A stretch of 64,000 nt of DNA from Sphingomonas sp. 1F27F7B (GTDB lineage: Bacteria; Pseudomonadota; Alphaproteobacteria; Sphingomonadales; Sphingomonadaceae), in NCBI RefSeq assembly GCF_005503355.1, contig NZ_SCMK01000011.1, positions 1 through 64,000 on the forward strand. The letters are read 5' to 3'. The notes beneath the pieces were generated by a model, which saw only the letters and a list, made by a program, of their open reading frames with translations, searched no databases and had not been told where the DNA came from. A program made the translations under genes and the position numbers. How positions within the stretch are numbered: position 1 is the first letter of the stretch; every line of letters starts with the position of its first letter. Below are positions 18,388-27,090 of this stretch, piece after piece.

Positions 18388-18695
18388 ATCGTCGCCTCCC
18401 GGCCGGCGGGAGCGGCGAGTGCCGGCTGCCCCGGAGGGTTGGCACGCGCCAGCTGCAGGCCGCTGGCAGTCAGGCGATAGGCATGGCGCGGCGGCCGGCC
18501 TCTCTCCGGGGGCTGCTGCCATTCGGCATCGAGATAGCCTTGGGCTTCGAGGCGGATTAGCAGCGGATACAGGGTGCCGGATTTGACGTCGGCAAGCCGG
18601 GCTAGGTCGTAGCCGTGCGACCAGCCTCCCTCTGCTTCGAGAAGCGTAAAAGGGACCATGCGGGCGTGATGTGAGAGTGCACGTTTTCGAGGCAT
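18384..18695 (-). CDS. PadR-family transcriptional regulator
   Basis: This is a 103-residue winged-helix repressor. The core reads GWSHGYDLARLADVKSGTLYPLL followed by the wing RGRPPRHAYRLTASG, typical of short PadR proteins. It is coupled to the downstream esterase gene by an ATGA overlap. A perfect 24-bp palindrome lies 7 bp upstream of the start codon, so autoregulation is very likely. The gap is so short that the mRNA may have almost no leader. Confidence 0.85.
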   Translation of the reverse strand: MPRKRALSHHARMVPFTLLEAEGGWSHGYDLARLADVKSGTLYPLLIRLEAQGYLDAEWQQPPERGRPPRHAYRLTASGLQLARANPPGQPALAAPAGREATI

Positions 18696-18701
18696 GTCAG
18701 A

Positions 18702-18725
18702 ATAAATCTACCTAGGTAGATTTAT
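18702..18725. promoter_or_regulatory. 24-bp perfect palindrome, PadR operator
   Basis: The half-site is ATAAATCTACCT and the other half is its exact reverse complement (core CTACCTAGGTAG). It lies immediately before padR and next to a TTGACT hexamer on the minus strand (18726-18731), so a bound repressor would cover the promoter. The palindrome is visible directly; assignment to PadR is inferred from position and family habit. Confidence 0.75.
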
Positions 18726-19032
18726 AGTCAAGACCATTCTTGCCCCCCGACCACATAGCCCCCTTACCCTGCGACATCGTAGATTTATGCGCTTTTCAGG
18801 TTCGACCGGGTCTCTGATGGAGGTCGGCTATTAGGAGCAGTTTGTGGCGCGCTGAACGGCTGGAATTAGGGCGCGTTGCTGCCGGAGCTACGGACCAACA
18901 GCCGAGCGTCAGTTCATAACCCCATTTGGGCCACCCGCCACAAGTCCTGCAGTGCCCATAACCGGTCGCCCTTGACGGCATGTTATACGTTTCATAGATG
19001 ATTCGTATATTATGCGACATCCGAGGTAGCCC
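18726..19032. other. Intergenic stretch between padR and the parD-like gene
   Basis: I see no convincing gene in these 307 bp. It holds the padR promoter at the left end and, at the right end, a possible ParD-like promoter (TTGACG at 18972) and a loose inverted pair ATACG (18985-18989) / CGTAT (19004-19008) that could be an autoregulatory operator. Confidence 0.4.
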
Positions 19033-19239
19033 ATGGGCATCGTGAAGATCGACGACGACCTGCATGATGATATTCGTCGAGCCAGCACGGTGATGTGCCG
19101 CTCCATCAATGCGCAGGCGGAGTTCTGGATGAAAATCGGAATGTTGGCTGAGGCCAACCCGACGCTTTCCTTCAACGACATCACGAGGATGCAGCTGGAA
19201 GCGGCAGACGTGCATCCAAAGGATCTGGTGGCCGCCTGA
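19033..19239 (+). CDS. ParD-like (antitoxin-type) protein
   Basis: This is a 68-residue protein of the ParD-like family, related to ribbon-helix-helix antitoxins. The start MGIVKIDDDLHDDIRRAS resembles the DNA-binding strand and first helix, and the second half (NPTLSFNDITRMQLEAA) is typical of the family. The ATG has GAGGT 5 nt upstream. Instead of a ParE toxin, the next gene, 1 nt after the stop, is a type I methionine aminopeptidase. It may autoregulate the pair through the inverted repeat upstream. Confidence 0.75.
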   Translation: MGIVKIDDDLHDDIRRASTVMCRSINAQAEFWMKIGMLAEANPTLSFNDITRMQLEAADVHPKDLVAA

Positions 19240-19240
19240 C

Positions 19241-20020
19241 ATGGTGAAGACACCCGACGAACTGGCGCTCATGCGTGCGTCAGGCAGAATGCTGGCATCG
19301 GTCTTCGAGATGCTGGACGGACAGGACCTTATCGGCATGTCGACCCTGCACGTCAACGATCTGGTCGAAGCTTTCATAACCGACGATCTCGCCGCCCGCC
19401 CAGCAAGCAAGGGACAATATGGATTCGAGTATGTCCTGAACTGTTCGATCAATCATGTAGTCTGCCACGGCGTACCCAACTCGGGCGAGATCATCCGTGA
19501 CGGCGACATCGTGAATTTCGATGTCACCCTGGAAAAGAACGGCTTCATCGCGGATTCGAGCAAGACCTACCTGGTCGGCAACGTCCTACCTGCTGCGCGG
19601 CGGCTTGTGCGGGTCGCCCGCGAGGCGATGTGGCAGGGTATAAGACAGGTCCGCCCCGGAGCCCATCTTGGCGACATCGGCTTTGCGATAGAACGGCATG
19701 CCAAGAGGAACGGATACTCGGTCGTGCGAGAATTTTGCGGGCATGGCATTGGCCGAGAGATGCACGAGGAACCACAGATCCTCAATTTCGGGCGGCCCGG
19801 AACGGGTATGAAACTGCGCGAAGGCATGGTCTTCACCGTCGAGCCGATGTTGAACCAGGGCACCCGCAAGGTTTCCACTGCTGACGACGGTTGGACGGTC
19901 GTAACCAATGACGGGAAACTCTCCGCCCAGTTCGAGCATACGGTCGCCGTCACGAGAACCGGCGCCGAAATCCTGACGCTGCGTGGTGACGAAACAGCGA
20001 TGCTGGAAGGCAGAGTGTGA
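19241..20020 (+). CDS. map: Type I methionine aminopeptidase
   Basis: This metalloprotease removes the initiator Met from nascent proteins in the cytoplasm. It has 259 residues, normal for type I. All expected ligands are visible: substrate His in INHVVCHGVP, metal Asp in NFDVT and IADSSKTY, His in FCGHGIGREMHEEP, Glu in TVEPM and Glu in QFEHTVAVT. It is 1 nt downstream of a ParD-like gene, so it forms a two-gene operon. Most genomes carry a housekeeping map elsewhere, so this may be a second copy with a special role; that cannot be tested from this window. Confidence 0.9.
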   Translation: MVKTPDELALMRASGRMLASVFEMLDGQDLIGMSTLHVNDLVEAFITDDLAARPASKGQYGFEYVLNCSINHVVCHGVPNSGEIIRDGDIVNFDVTLEKNGFIADSSKTYLVGNVLPAARRLVRVAREAMWQGIRQVRPGAHLGDIGFAIERHAKRNGYSVVREFCGHGIGREMHEEPQILNFGRPGTGMKLREGMVFTVEPMLNQGTRKVSTADDGWTVVTNDGKLSAQFEHTVAVTRTGAEILTLRGDETAMLEGRV

Positions 20021-20458
<438 letters not shown>

Positions 20459-20580
20459 GCGAGGCGATTGTGCGCGGAAGAACTCCGCGTCGGTCGCTGT
20501 GAGGGGCGGCCCCTAGCGCAGCATTTCGGATACTGCAAGCACGTCCTTGTACCTGAACGCAGAGATATTAGATTGTGATC

Positions 20581-20961
20581 ATGACCCAGACACCCGGCGC
20601 CCCGATTCCCTATGAACCCGGAATTCCGATGCCGCCGGTCGCCACCGCCCGCTTCGCGATTGGCGACGTAGTGCGCCACCGGCAGTTCGAGTTCCGCGGC
20701 GTGATCTTCGACGTCGATCCCGTCTTCGCCAACAGCGACGAATGGTACGAGGCGATTCCCGAGGAAGTGCGCCCGCGCAAGGACCAGCCCTTCTACCACC
20801 TGCTCGCGGAAAACGACGAATCGAGCTACGTCGCCTATGTCAGCCAGCAGAATCTGGTGGCTGACGATAGCGAAGAGCCGGTCGACCACCCCGCGATCAA
20901 CGGGCTTTTCGACGGCTATGCGGCCGGACGCTACACCTTGAAGCGCACGCACCGGCATTAA
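20581..20961 (+). CDS. hspQ: HspQ-type heat shock / hemimethylated-DNA-binding protein
   Basis: This cytoplasmic protein of the HspQ/YccV family is known in enterobacteria as an adaptor that stimulates Lon and as a hemimethylated-DNA binder. The family core is clear: [23 protein letters not shown], then [21 protein letters not shown]. It has an N-terminal extension of about 25 Pro-rich residues. The ATG at 20581 is preferred; an in-frame GTG lies 6 nt upstream, and no strong ribosome binding site is seen. Confidence 0.85.
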   Translation: MTQTPGAPIPYEPGIPMPPVATARFAIGDVVRHRQFEFRGVIFDVDPVFANSDEWYEAIPEEVRPRKDQPFYHLLAENDESSYVAYVSQQNLVADDSEEPVDHPAINGLFDGYAAGRYTLKRTHRH

Positions 20962-20985
20962 CTGCCCCTTTTGGGTAGTTACCGG

Positions 20986-21014
20986 TTGACTTCCGATCGC
21001 ACCTCCCTTAGCTG
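20986..21014 (+). promoter_or_regulatory. Candidate promoter of the rplU-rpmA operon
   Basis: TTGACT at 20986-20991 and TAGCTG at 21009-21014 are 17 bp apart, leaving a leader of about 60 nt before rplU. The -10 element is weak against the E. coli consensus but of a type common in GC-rich alphaproteobacteria. Confidence 0.35.
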
Positions 21015-21078
21015 CGCCCTTCCTCCTGCCGGGGTGCAACCTTGGCGGGCACAAGCATTTGAACCAGAGAAGAGACCG

Positions 21079-21456
21079 ATGTTCGCTATCGTGCGCACGG
21101 GCGGCAAGCAGTATCGCGTTGCCGCGGGAGACAAGATCGTGGTCGAGAAGCTCGACGGCGAGGCCGGTTCGACGGTCACGCTGGGCGACGTGCTGCTCGC
21201 CGGCGAAGGTGGCGAGCTGAAGTCCACCGAGGGCCTCACCGTTTCGGCCGAGATCGTCGCGCAGGCGAAGGGCGAAAAGGTCATCGTCTTCAAGAAGCGC
21301 CGCCGGCACAATTATCGCCGCCGCAACGGCCATCGCCAGAACCACACCATCCTGAAGATCACCGCCATCGGTGCGCAGGAAGAGAAGAAGAAGGCCGCCC
21401 CCAAGGCGAAGAAGGCCGCTGCTGCCGAGGGCGAGACCCCGGCCGCGGAAGCGTAA
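21079..21456 (+). CDS. rplU: 50S ribosomal protein L21
   Basis: This ribosomal protein binds 23S rRNA. The N terminus [14 protein letters not shown] and the signature [16 protein letters not shown] are diagnostic. The 125 residues include a Lys/Ala-rich C-terminal extension of about 25 residues often seen in sphingomonads. It is followed 25 nt later by rpmA, the usual pair. Confidence 0.97.
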   Translation: MFAIVRTGGKQYRVAAGDKIVVEKLDGEAGSTVTLGDVLLAGEGGELKSTEGLTVSAEIVAQAKGEKVIVFKKRRRHNYRRRNGHRQNHTILKITAIGAQEEKKKAAPKAKKAAAAEGETPAAEA

Positions 21457-21481
21457 GCCAGAGATTCGAGGAGTATAGGCA

Positions 21482-21751
21482 ATGGCACATAAGAAGGCAG
21501 GCGGCTCTTCGCGTAACGGTCGTGATTCGGCCGGCCGTCGTCTCGGCGTGAAGAAGTTCGGCGGTGAGCTCGCAGTCGCGGGCAACATCCTCGTGCGTCA
21601 GCGCGGCACCAAATTCTATCCGGGCGTGAACGTGGGCATGGGCAAGGACCATACCCTTTTCGCGCTCGTCGACGGCCGCGTGTCGTTCAAGGAAGGCAAG
21701 CTTGGCCGCAAGTTCTGCTCGGTGGACATGATTGCGGAGGCTGCCGAATAA
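21482..21751 (+). CDS. rpmA: 50S ribosomal protein L27
   Basis: This 89-residue ribosomal protein reaches the peptidyl transferase centre. It begins [20 protein letters not shown] with no cleavable N-terminal extension of the Firmicute type. AGGAG-like sequence precedes the ATG. It ends the rplU operon; a hairpin begins just after the stop codon and a strong terminator lies 60 nt downstream. Confidence 0.97.
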   Translation: MAHKKAGGSSRNGRDSAGRRLGVKKFGGELAVAGNILVRQRGTKFYPGVNVGMGKDHTLFALVDGRVSFKEGKLGRKFCSVDMIAEAAE

Positions 21752-21755
21752 CATC

Positions 21756-21776
21756 GGGCAACCGGCCGGGTTGCCC
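21756..21776 (+). repeat. Hairpin directly after rpmA
   Basis: GGGCAACC and GGTTGCCC form an 8-bp stem 4 nt after the stop. A second dyad, GGTTCG/CGAACC, follows near 21791-21807. Neither has a T tract, so they more likely protect the mRNA 3' end than terminate transcription. Confidence 0.5.
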
Positions 21777-21812
21777 ACCAGGGTGACCCGGGTTCGACGA
21801 ACGAACCAGCTG

Positions 21813-21846
21813 AAAAGGGAGACGGGTCGCCCCGGCTCCCTTTTTT
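21813..21846 (+). terminator. Rho-independent terminator of rplU-rpmA
   Basis: AAAAGGGAG pairs with CTCCCTTTT across a 14-nt loop that itself contains a GGG/CCC pair. The 3' arm runs into six T residues. Confidence 0.85.
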
Positions 21847-21925
21847 ATTTCCTCCCTGACACCACGGCGCAACAACCTCGTCACAGTAGCGTGGCGTGGG
21901 GCGTCGCAGGACCAAGGAGATGGTC

Positions 21926-22480
21926 ATGTTCATGCGAACGCAAAGACTGACATTACGGCCCGGCTGGCCCGAGGACGCCATGGCCCTGGCGCAGGCGATC
22001 GGCCATGAGAGCGTGGTGCGCAACCTCGCCATGCCGCCCTGGCCCTATCCGATCGAAGCGGCCGAGACGTTTCTCGCCGGTTTCGGCAACCCGGTCGAAC
22101 CCAAGTTCCTCGTGTTCGAGCATCAGGACGGCGCGGTGCGCCTGATCGGCGGCATGGCAGTGGGCGCGTGGAAGGACGAGCCTAACGAACTCGGCTATTG
22201 GCTGACTCCGCAAGCCTGGGGCCACGGCTTCGCGACCGAGGCCGGACGCGCCGTGCTCCGGGCCGCGCGGGCCCGCGGCGTCCGTCGCATCACCGCCGGC
22301 CATTTCATCGACAATCCCGCTTCGGGCCGGGTGCTGCGCAAGCTGGGCTTCCGCCCGACGGGCCAGCTCGTCACCATGTACTCGCGCGGCCGCGGCTGCG
22401 ACGTGGCCAGCGCCCGCTACGAAATCGACCTTTCCGAGGGCGATTGCGGCGGCGACGGGGATGCCCGAATGGCGGCGTGA
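21926..22480 (+). CDS. GNAT-family N-acetyltransferase (RimJ/RimL-like)
   Basis: This is a 184-residue acetyltransferase of the RimJ/RimL branch. The start TQRLTLRPGWPEDA, acetyl-CoA loop QAWGHGFATEAGRA and the end NPASGRVLRKLGF are typical. Three ATGs lie close together (21920, 21926, 21932); 21926 is best spaced (6 nt) from AAGGAG. The substrate cannot be named. It stands alone after the rpmA terminator. Confidence 0.8.
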   Translation: MFMRTQRLTLRPGWPEDAMALAQAIGHESVVRNLAMPPWPYPIEAAETFLAGFGNPVEPKFLVFEHQDGAVRLIGGMAVGAWKDEPNELGYWLTPQAWGHGFATEAGRAVLRAARARGVRRITAGHFIDNPASGRVLRKLGFRPTGQLVTMYSRGRGCDVASARYEIDLSEGDCGGDGDARMAA

Positions 22481-22516
22481 TGTCCGTTCCTCCCCCTTTG
22501 GGGAGGAGCGGACATC
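22479..22516 (+). repeat. Long hairpin overlapping the acetyltransferase stop codon
   Basis: The arms GATGTCCGTTCCTCCCC and GGGGAGGAGCGGACATC pair over 17 bp with a single T-G wobble and a CTTT loop. No T tract follows, so it resembles a REP-type or mRNA-stabilising element rather than a simple terminator. Confidence 0.6.
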
Positions 22517-22581
22517 TCCGTGCTTTCCCCCTTGGAAATCATGCCCTAAGCCGGGGGTTTCCGGGGACGACACTGCACGAG

Positions 22582-23190
22582 ATGACTGCCGCACCACGCA
22601 AACGCCTTTCTCCCGAAGAATCCCGCGACGCCGCGCTGGAGGCCGCACGCGCGCTGCTGCTCGAGGCGGGGCCGCAGGCAGTGACGCTGAAGGCAGTCGC
22701 GGCGCGGATCGGCCGCACCCATGCCAATCTGCTCCATCATTTCGGCTCGGCCGCCGGGCTGCAAAAGGCACTCGCCGCCAATATCGCCTGCGGGGTGACC
22801 AGCAAGATCGGCGCCGCGGTGATGCGCGCGCGCGCCGGCGACCATGACGATCACGAAGTGGTGAACCTCACCTTCGATGCCTTCGACAAGGGCGGCGCCG
22901 GTGCGCTGGCGAGCTGGATGATCCTGACCGGCAATCAGGACGCGCTGGATCCGATCCTGGAAGCGATCCACCGGCTGATCGACGAGCTGGCCGAGGGGCA
23001 TGCCGACAAGTCGCATTCGCTGCATGAGGAAACGCTGCAACTGGTGCTGATGGCGGTCGGCGACGCACTGCTCGGCGCGCCGATGGCCCGCGCGCTCGGG
23101 CTGCCGCGCAACAAGGCGCGCGAGATGGCGGTCGCCCAGCTCTCGCGTACCATGGCCGAGCATCATGGCGACATGGAGAAGCCGCAATGA
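22582..23190 (+). CDS. TetR-family transcriptional regulator
   Basis: This is a 202-residue helix-turn-helix regulator. The DNA-binding domain reads ALLLEAGPQAVTLKAVAARIG...HANLLHHFGSAAGL, and the rest is a helical ligand domain. The stop overlaps the start of a small secreted-type protein gene (ATGA), so the two are co-expressed. The ligand is unknown. Confidence 0.85.
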   Translation: MTAAPRKRLSPEESRDAALEAARALLLEAGPQAVTLKAVAARIGRTHANLLHHFGSAAGLQKALAANIACGVTSKIGAAVMRARAGDHDDHEVVNLTFDAFDKGGAGALASWMILTGNQDALDPILEAIHRLIDELAEGHADKSHSLHEETLQLVLMAVGDALLGAPMARALGLPRNKAREMAVAQLSRTMAEHHGDMEKPQ

Positions 23191-23546
23191 TCCTGTTCTC
23201 GCTCGCGCTCGGCGCGCTCACCTTGCCCGACAAGAGCTGCAATCTCTCTGCCCAATGGGGCACGAAGCTGCCCAGGAAGAGCGCCGACGCCTATGCCGTG
23301 CGCGACGATGGCGGCCAAGCCATGTGGGGTTTCATCCGCGCCAGCGACACTTCGCTGGAGGATTTCGCCAGCGGCGCCGGCCGCGAGACGCCGCATCGGC
23401 CGATCATCCTCTATGCCGCCGACACCGACTGCAGCATTGTCGAGCGCTATGCCGCGATCATCGAGGCTGCCGCCAATTGCGCGCCGGACTGGTGCGTGGT
23501 GAGCTACAAGCCCGCCTCGCCCGCACCAAGGGCCCCTGCCAACTGA
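23187..23546 (+). CDS. Hypothetical small exported protein
   Basis: This 119-residue protein is coupled by an ATGA overlap to the TetR gene. The first 20 or so residues (MILFSLALGALTLPDKSC) are hydrophobic and could be a short signal peptide. Four cysteines are spread through the chain and may form disulfides outside the cytoplasm. No family is recognised. Confidence 0.6.
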   Translation: MILFSLALGALTLPDKSCNLSAQWGTKLPRKSADAYAVRDDGGQAMWGFIRASDTSLEDFASGAGRETPHRPIILYAADTDCSIVERYAAIIEAAANCAPDWCVVSYKPASPAPRAPAN

Positions 23547-23572
23547 CTTGTTCCGCCGCCCCGGCGGCCCGA

Positions 23573-25534
23573 TCATTCCGCCGCCTGCCCGCCCCTGCGG
23601 GTTTCCTGTGCCATTGCTTCCGTCACTGCCGCGGCCAGTCCGGCGATCGTGAAGGGCTTGCGCAGCACGGTGCGCCCCTGAAAGATCGCCGCATCCGCCT
23701 CGCCCGCGAAGCCGGTGACGAACAGCACCGCGACCCCCTCGATCCGCTCGCCCAGCGCGGCGATCATCTCGGGGCCGGTCCGACCCGGCATCAGCACGTC
23801 GGACACGATCAGATCGAGGGTCGGCAAGGTCGCGATCGCTTCCGTCGCGGCAAGCGGATCGTCGCAACCGGTGGCGCGATGGCCGAGCTCCCCCAACGCG
23901 CCCAGCGTCGCGGCCAGCACGCGCGGATCGTCTTCCACCACCAGGATGTCGAGCGCCCGGCTTTCATGCTCGGAGGCACCTTCGAAGGCGGGGGCCGCCT
24001 CGGGAACCGCACCCACGCCGACATGGCGCGGCAGGTACAGCACCACCTGCGTGCCCCGGCCCGGCTCCGTATCGATGCCGATCTCGCCTCCCGACTGGCG
24101 AACAAAGCCGAAGATCTGGCTGAGCCCCAATCCCGTGCCCTTGCCTACCGGCTTGGTGGTGAAGAAGGGCTCGAACACGCGTTCCAGCACCTCGGGCGTC
24201 ATCCCCATGCCGGTATCACCCACCTCGATCGTGACATAGTCGCCCGCGGCGCATTCGCCGACCTCGTTCTCGGCGAGCGTGATACCGCCGGTGACGAAGC
24301 TGAGCGTCCCCTGCCCCTCCATCGCATCGCGCGCGTTGACGGCGAGATTGAGCAGCGCATTCTCGAGCTGATGGCGATCGACCCAGACCCGCCAGCCCGT
24401 GCCCGCATCATGCGTCTCGACCGCGATGCCGTCACCCAGGGTGCGGTCGAGCAGATCGGTCATGCCCTCGATCAACGTGCCCGCTTCCACTGCTTCGGGC
24501 AGCAACGGCTCGGCGCGTGAAAAGGCGAGCAGGCGGCGCGTCAGCGCGGCAGCGCGGTTCGCGCCTTCCATCGCGTTCTCGATATGCCGCTGCGCATCGG
24601 GGCCGCCGGTGTGGAGGTGGCGCTTGGCAAGCTCCAATCCACCAAGGACTACGGCAAGCATATTATTGAAATCATGCGCGATACCACCGGTGAGCTGGCC
24701 AACCGCCTCCATCTTCTGCGCCTGGCGGAGCTGTTCCTGCGCAGCTTCGCGTTCACTCGCCTCGGTGCGCAACTGCTCGGTCGCCTCGGCTACCGCTTCC
24801 TGTAGTTCGGCGGCGCGCTCGCGCTCGGCATCGGCCATGGCGTCGGCGACCGCGCGCTCGCCCTGGGCCTCGATCGCCATCCAGCCGAGCAGCACCGCGC
24901 CGAGCACGATCAGGATGCCGAAGCCGGTGAGCAGCCGCGAGGCGAAGCCCGAATTGGCGAGCAGGTCCGCAGCGGCCTTGCTGCGGCCGTGGAGCGTGAC
25001 CCGCTCGGCATCGACCACTTCGTTGAGCACTTGTTCCAGCTGGCTGCGCGCCGGGCTGGCACGGACCTGATAATAGCTGCCCCAGGCATCGCTGTGCCGC
25101 TTATAGGCGGAATAGAGCGCGGTGGTGGCCAGTTCCTTGCCGCGCGCATCGAATGCCCGCTTGAGCCGGATCATCCGCGCGCGCTGATCGCCATTGTCGG
25201 CCGTCAGCTGCTGAAGCCGGGCGAGCTGTTCGGTCGCGCGCTCCCATTGCGCGCCATATTGCTGGCCGAGCTTGCGATCGGCGCTGACGACATAGCGGCC
25301 CAGCGCGGCCTCCGCCCCGGCGATCGCGCCGGAAAGCTGGTTGGCCCGCATGATCACGTCGAAGGTGTGCTGCTGGCGCGCGATCGCCCGATCACGCTCC
25401 GCATCGGTGCGCTGCTGGATCACCGCCACAGCCGCAAGCACGGCGATCCCGAGCAACGCGAGCGCGCCGAGCAGCATGAACCGCCAGTTCGTCGCCCGGA
25501 CAGCACGCTCCAGGGCGTTGTTGATCTCACTCAT
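23573..25534 (-). CDS. Hybrid sensor histidine kinase with CHASE3-like sensor and receiver domain
   Basis: This is a 653-residue inner-membrane kinase. It has a membrane helix (about 19-39), a CHASE3-like periplasmic helical domain (to about 205), a second helix (about 206-225) and a coiled coil. The dimerisation domain has His near residue 287 (GGIAHDFNNML). The ATPase domain is intact (N-box NLAVNARDAM, DTGMGM, GTGLGL). A C-terminal receiver has its Asp near residue 577 (IVSDVLMPG). The architecture allows internal phosphotransfer. It lies 45 nt after spt on the same strand, but a functional link is not shown. The signal is unknown. Confidence 0.9.
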   Translation of the reverse strand: MSEINNALERAVRATNWRFMLLGALALLGIAVLAAVAVIQQRTDAERDRAIARQQHTFDVIMRANQLSGAIAGAEAALGRYVVSADRKLGQQYGAQWERATEQLARLQQLTADNGDQRARMIRLKRAFDARGKELATTALYSAYKRHSDAWGSYYQVRASPARSQLEQVLNEVVDAERVTLHGRSKAAADLLANSGFASRLLTGFGILIVLGAVLLGWMAIEAQGERAVADAMADAERERAAELQEAVAEATEQLRTEASEREAAQEQLRQAQKMEAVGQLTGGIAHDFNNMLAVVLGGLELAKRHLHTGGPDAQRHIENAMEGANRAAALTRRLLAFSRAEPLLPEAVEAGTLIEGMTDLLDRTLGDGIAVETHDAGTGWRVWVDRHQLENALLNLAVNARDAMEGQGTLSFVTGGITLAENEVGECAAGDYVTIEVGDTGMGMTPEVLERVFEPFFTTKPVGKGTGLGLSQIFGFVRQSGGEIGIDTEPGRGTQVVLYLPRHVGVGAVPEAAPAFEGASEHESRALDILVVEDDPRVLAATLGALGELGHRATGCDDPLAATEAIATLPTLDLIVSDVLMPGRTGPEMIAALGERIEGVAVLFVTGFAGEADAAIFQGRTVLRKPFTIAGLAAAVTEAMAQETRRGGQAAE

Positions 25535-25579
25535 TACGGGCTCGATTTTAGTCGAGCCGGGGCGCGCTGGAAAGCGCCC

Positions 25580-26842
25580 TCAGCCGATAACCCCCACTGC
25601 CTGGCCCGCGGCGCGGAACATGCCCAGCACGCGCCGGATCTGCTCGGCACTATGCTCGGCGCAGAGCGAGCAGCGCAGCAGATAGGTGCCGGCCGGCGTC
25701 GCGGGCGGGCGCGCCATGTTGACGTAGAGGCCGGCATCCAGCAGCGCCTGCCACATCATCACCGCCTGCGTCTGATCCTCGAGGATCACGGCGATGATCG
25801 CGCTGTCGCAAGTCTCGGTGCCGAGCCTGAAGCCCATTTCCTTGAGGCCGCCATGCAGCGTGCGGGCATTCTCCCACAGATGCGCGCGCTTGTTGTGCGC
25901 ATGCATCAGCTTGCGGATCGAAGTCGCCGCGGTGGCCACCACGCTGGGCGGCAGGGAAGCGGTGAAGATATAGGGGCGGCAGGCGAGGCGGATCGCCTCG
26001 AACTTCGGATGGTCCGAGATGCAGAATCCGCCGACGGTGCCGACCGATTTGGAGAAGGTGCCGACGACGAAATCGACCTGCCCCTCCAGCCCCTGGTCCT
26101 CATAGACGCCGCGACCATTGGGGCCGAAAAAGCCCATCGAATGCGCCTCGTCGGACAGGACCATGCAGCCATGCTTCTTGGCGACGGCGACCATTTCCTT
26201 CAGCGGGGCGATGTCGCCGAGCATCGAATAGACGCCCTCGAGCACCACCAGCTTGCCCGCTTCCCTGGGCAGGCGGCCGAGGCGCTTGTCGAGATCTTCC
26301 ACGTCGTTGTGGCGGAAGCGGACGATCTCGGCATAGCCCTGCTTGCAGCCGTCATAGATCGAGGCGTGGCTGTCCGCATCGAGGATGACATATTCGCCCT
26401 TCCCCACCAGGGTGGAGATCATGCCGAGATTGGCCATGTAGCCAGTCGAGAAGACGATCGCACCCGATACGCCGTAGAATTCGCGCAGCGCCTGCTCGAC
26501 TTCCATATGGTCCTGGAAGGTGCCGTTGAGCATCCGGCTGCCATTGGTGCCCGAGCCGAACTTGTCGAGCGCGTCCTTGCCGGCCTGGATCACGTCCGGA
26601 TCGAAGGTCATGCCCATATAGTTGTAGGTGCCGAGCAGGATCGTGTCCCGGCCCTTGATCACCGCCTCGGTGGGCGACTTCACCTGCTCCATCACGATCG
26701 CGAAGGGATCGGTGACGCCGCTGTCGAGCAGCGCCTGGCGCTCGGCGATCAGGCCGTCGAACTTCGACATGAGATCACGTTCGGGAGCGACCTGGGCCGG
26801 GTTGGCGGGAAGCGCGTCGGCGGTGTTCAGGCTGTCGGTCAC
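25580..26842 (-). CDS. spt: Serine palmitoyltransferase (sphingolipid synthesis)
   Basis: This PLP enzyme condenses serine with a fatty-acyl thioester to 3-ketosphinganine, the first step of sphingolipid synthesis in sphingomonads. With the GTG start at 26842 it has 420 residues, the same length as the S. paucimobilis enzyme. The PLP lysine in GTFSKSVGT falls at residue 265, the known position. Other family motifs are NYMGMTFDP, SGTNGSRMLNG and SDEAHSMGFFGP. GAGAG precedes the GTG, which starts 5 nt after the acyl carrier protein stop. The close coupling suggests that the carrier protein delivers the acyl chain. Confidence 0.95.
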   Translation of the reverse strand: MTDSLNTADALPANPAQVAPERDLMSKFDGLIAERQALLDSGVTDPFAIVMEQVKSPTEAVIKGRDTILLGTYNYMGMTFDPDVIQAGKDALDKFGSGTNGSRMLNGTFQDHMEVEQALREFYGVSGAIVFSTGYMANLGMISTLVGKGEYVILDADSHASIYDGCKQGYAEIVRFRHNDVEDLDKRLGRLPREAGKLVVLEGVYSMLGDIAPLKEMVAVAKKHGCMVLSDEAHSMGFFGPNGRGVYEDQGLEGQVDFVVGTFSKSVGTVGGFCISDHPKFEAIRLACRPYIFTASLPPSVVATAATSIRKLMHAHNKRAHLWENARTLHGGLKEMGFRLGTETCDSAIIAVILEDQTQAVMMWQALLDAGLYVNMARPPATPAGTYLLRCSLCAEHSAEQIRRVLGMFRAAGQAVGVIG

Positions 26843-26847
26843 GTCTC

Positions 26848-27090
26848 TCAGCCCTTGAGCTTCTGGACGGCGTCGACCAGCTGGCCGACATTCTCGATCT
26901 CGGCCTGCATGTTCATCGTGATGATGATGTCGAACTCGTCCTCGATCGCCGCGACGAAATCCATCACGGTAAGGCTGTCCCACTCCAGGTCCCCGGCGAA
27001 GGTGGTGCTGTCGGTCAGCGCGACGCCCTTCTTGTTGAAGGGCTCGATCTGGGCGGTGACGGTCTCGAAGACGGAAGCGCGGTCGGTCAT
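26848..27090 (-). CDS. Acyl carrier protein linked to serine palmitoyltransferase
   Basis: This 80-residue carrier protein bears its phosphopantetheine on the Ser of EWDSLTVMDF (about residue 39). The sequence differs clearly from the housekeeping AcpP, which has GADSLD. It is immediately upstream of spt. In Caulobacter a dedicated carrier protein beside spt is needed for ceramide synthesis, so I infer the same role: holding the fatty acyl group for condensation with serine. Confidence 0.9.
   Translation of the reverse strand: MTDRASVFETVTAQIEPFNKKGVALTDSTTFAGDLEWDSLTVMDFVAAIEDEFDIIITMNMQAEIENVGQLVDAVQKLKG

Noticed and set aside
25535..25579. GC-rich dyad after spt as a terminator
   Set aside because: The stem is interrupted and no T tract follows on the minus strand.
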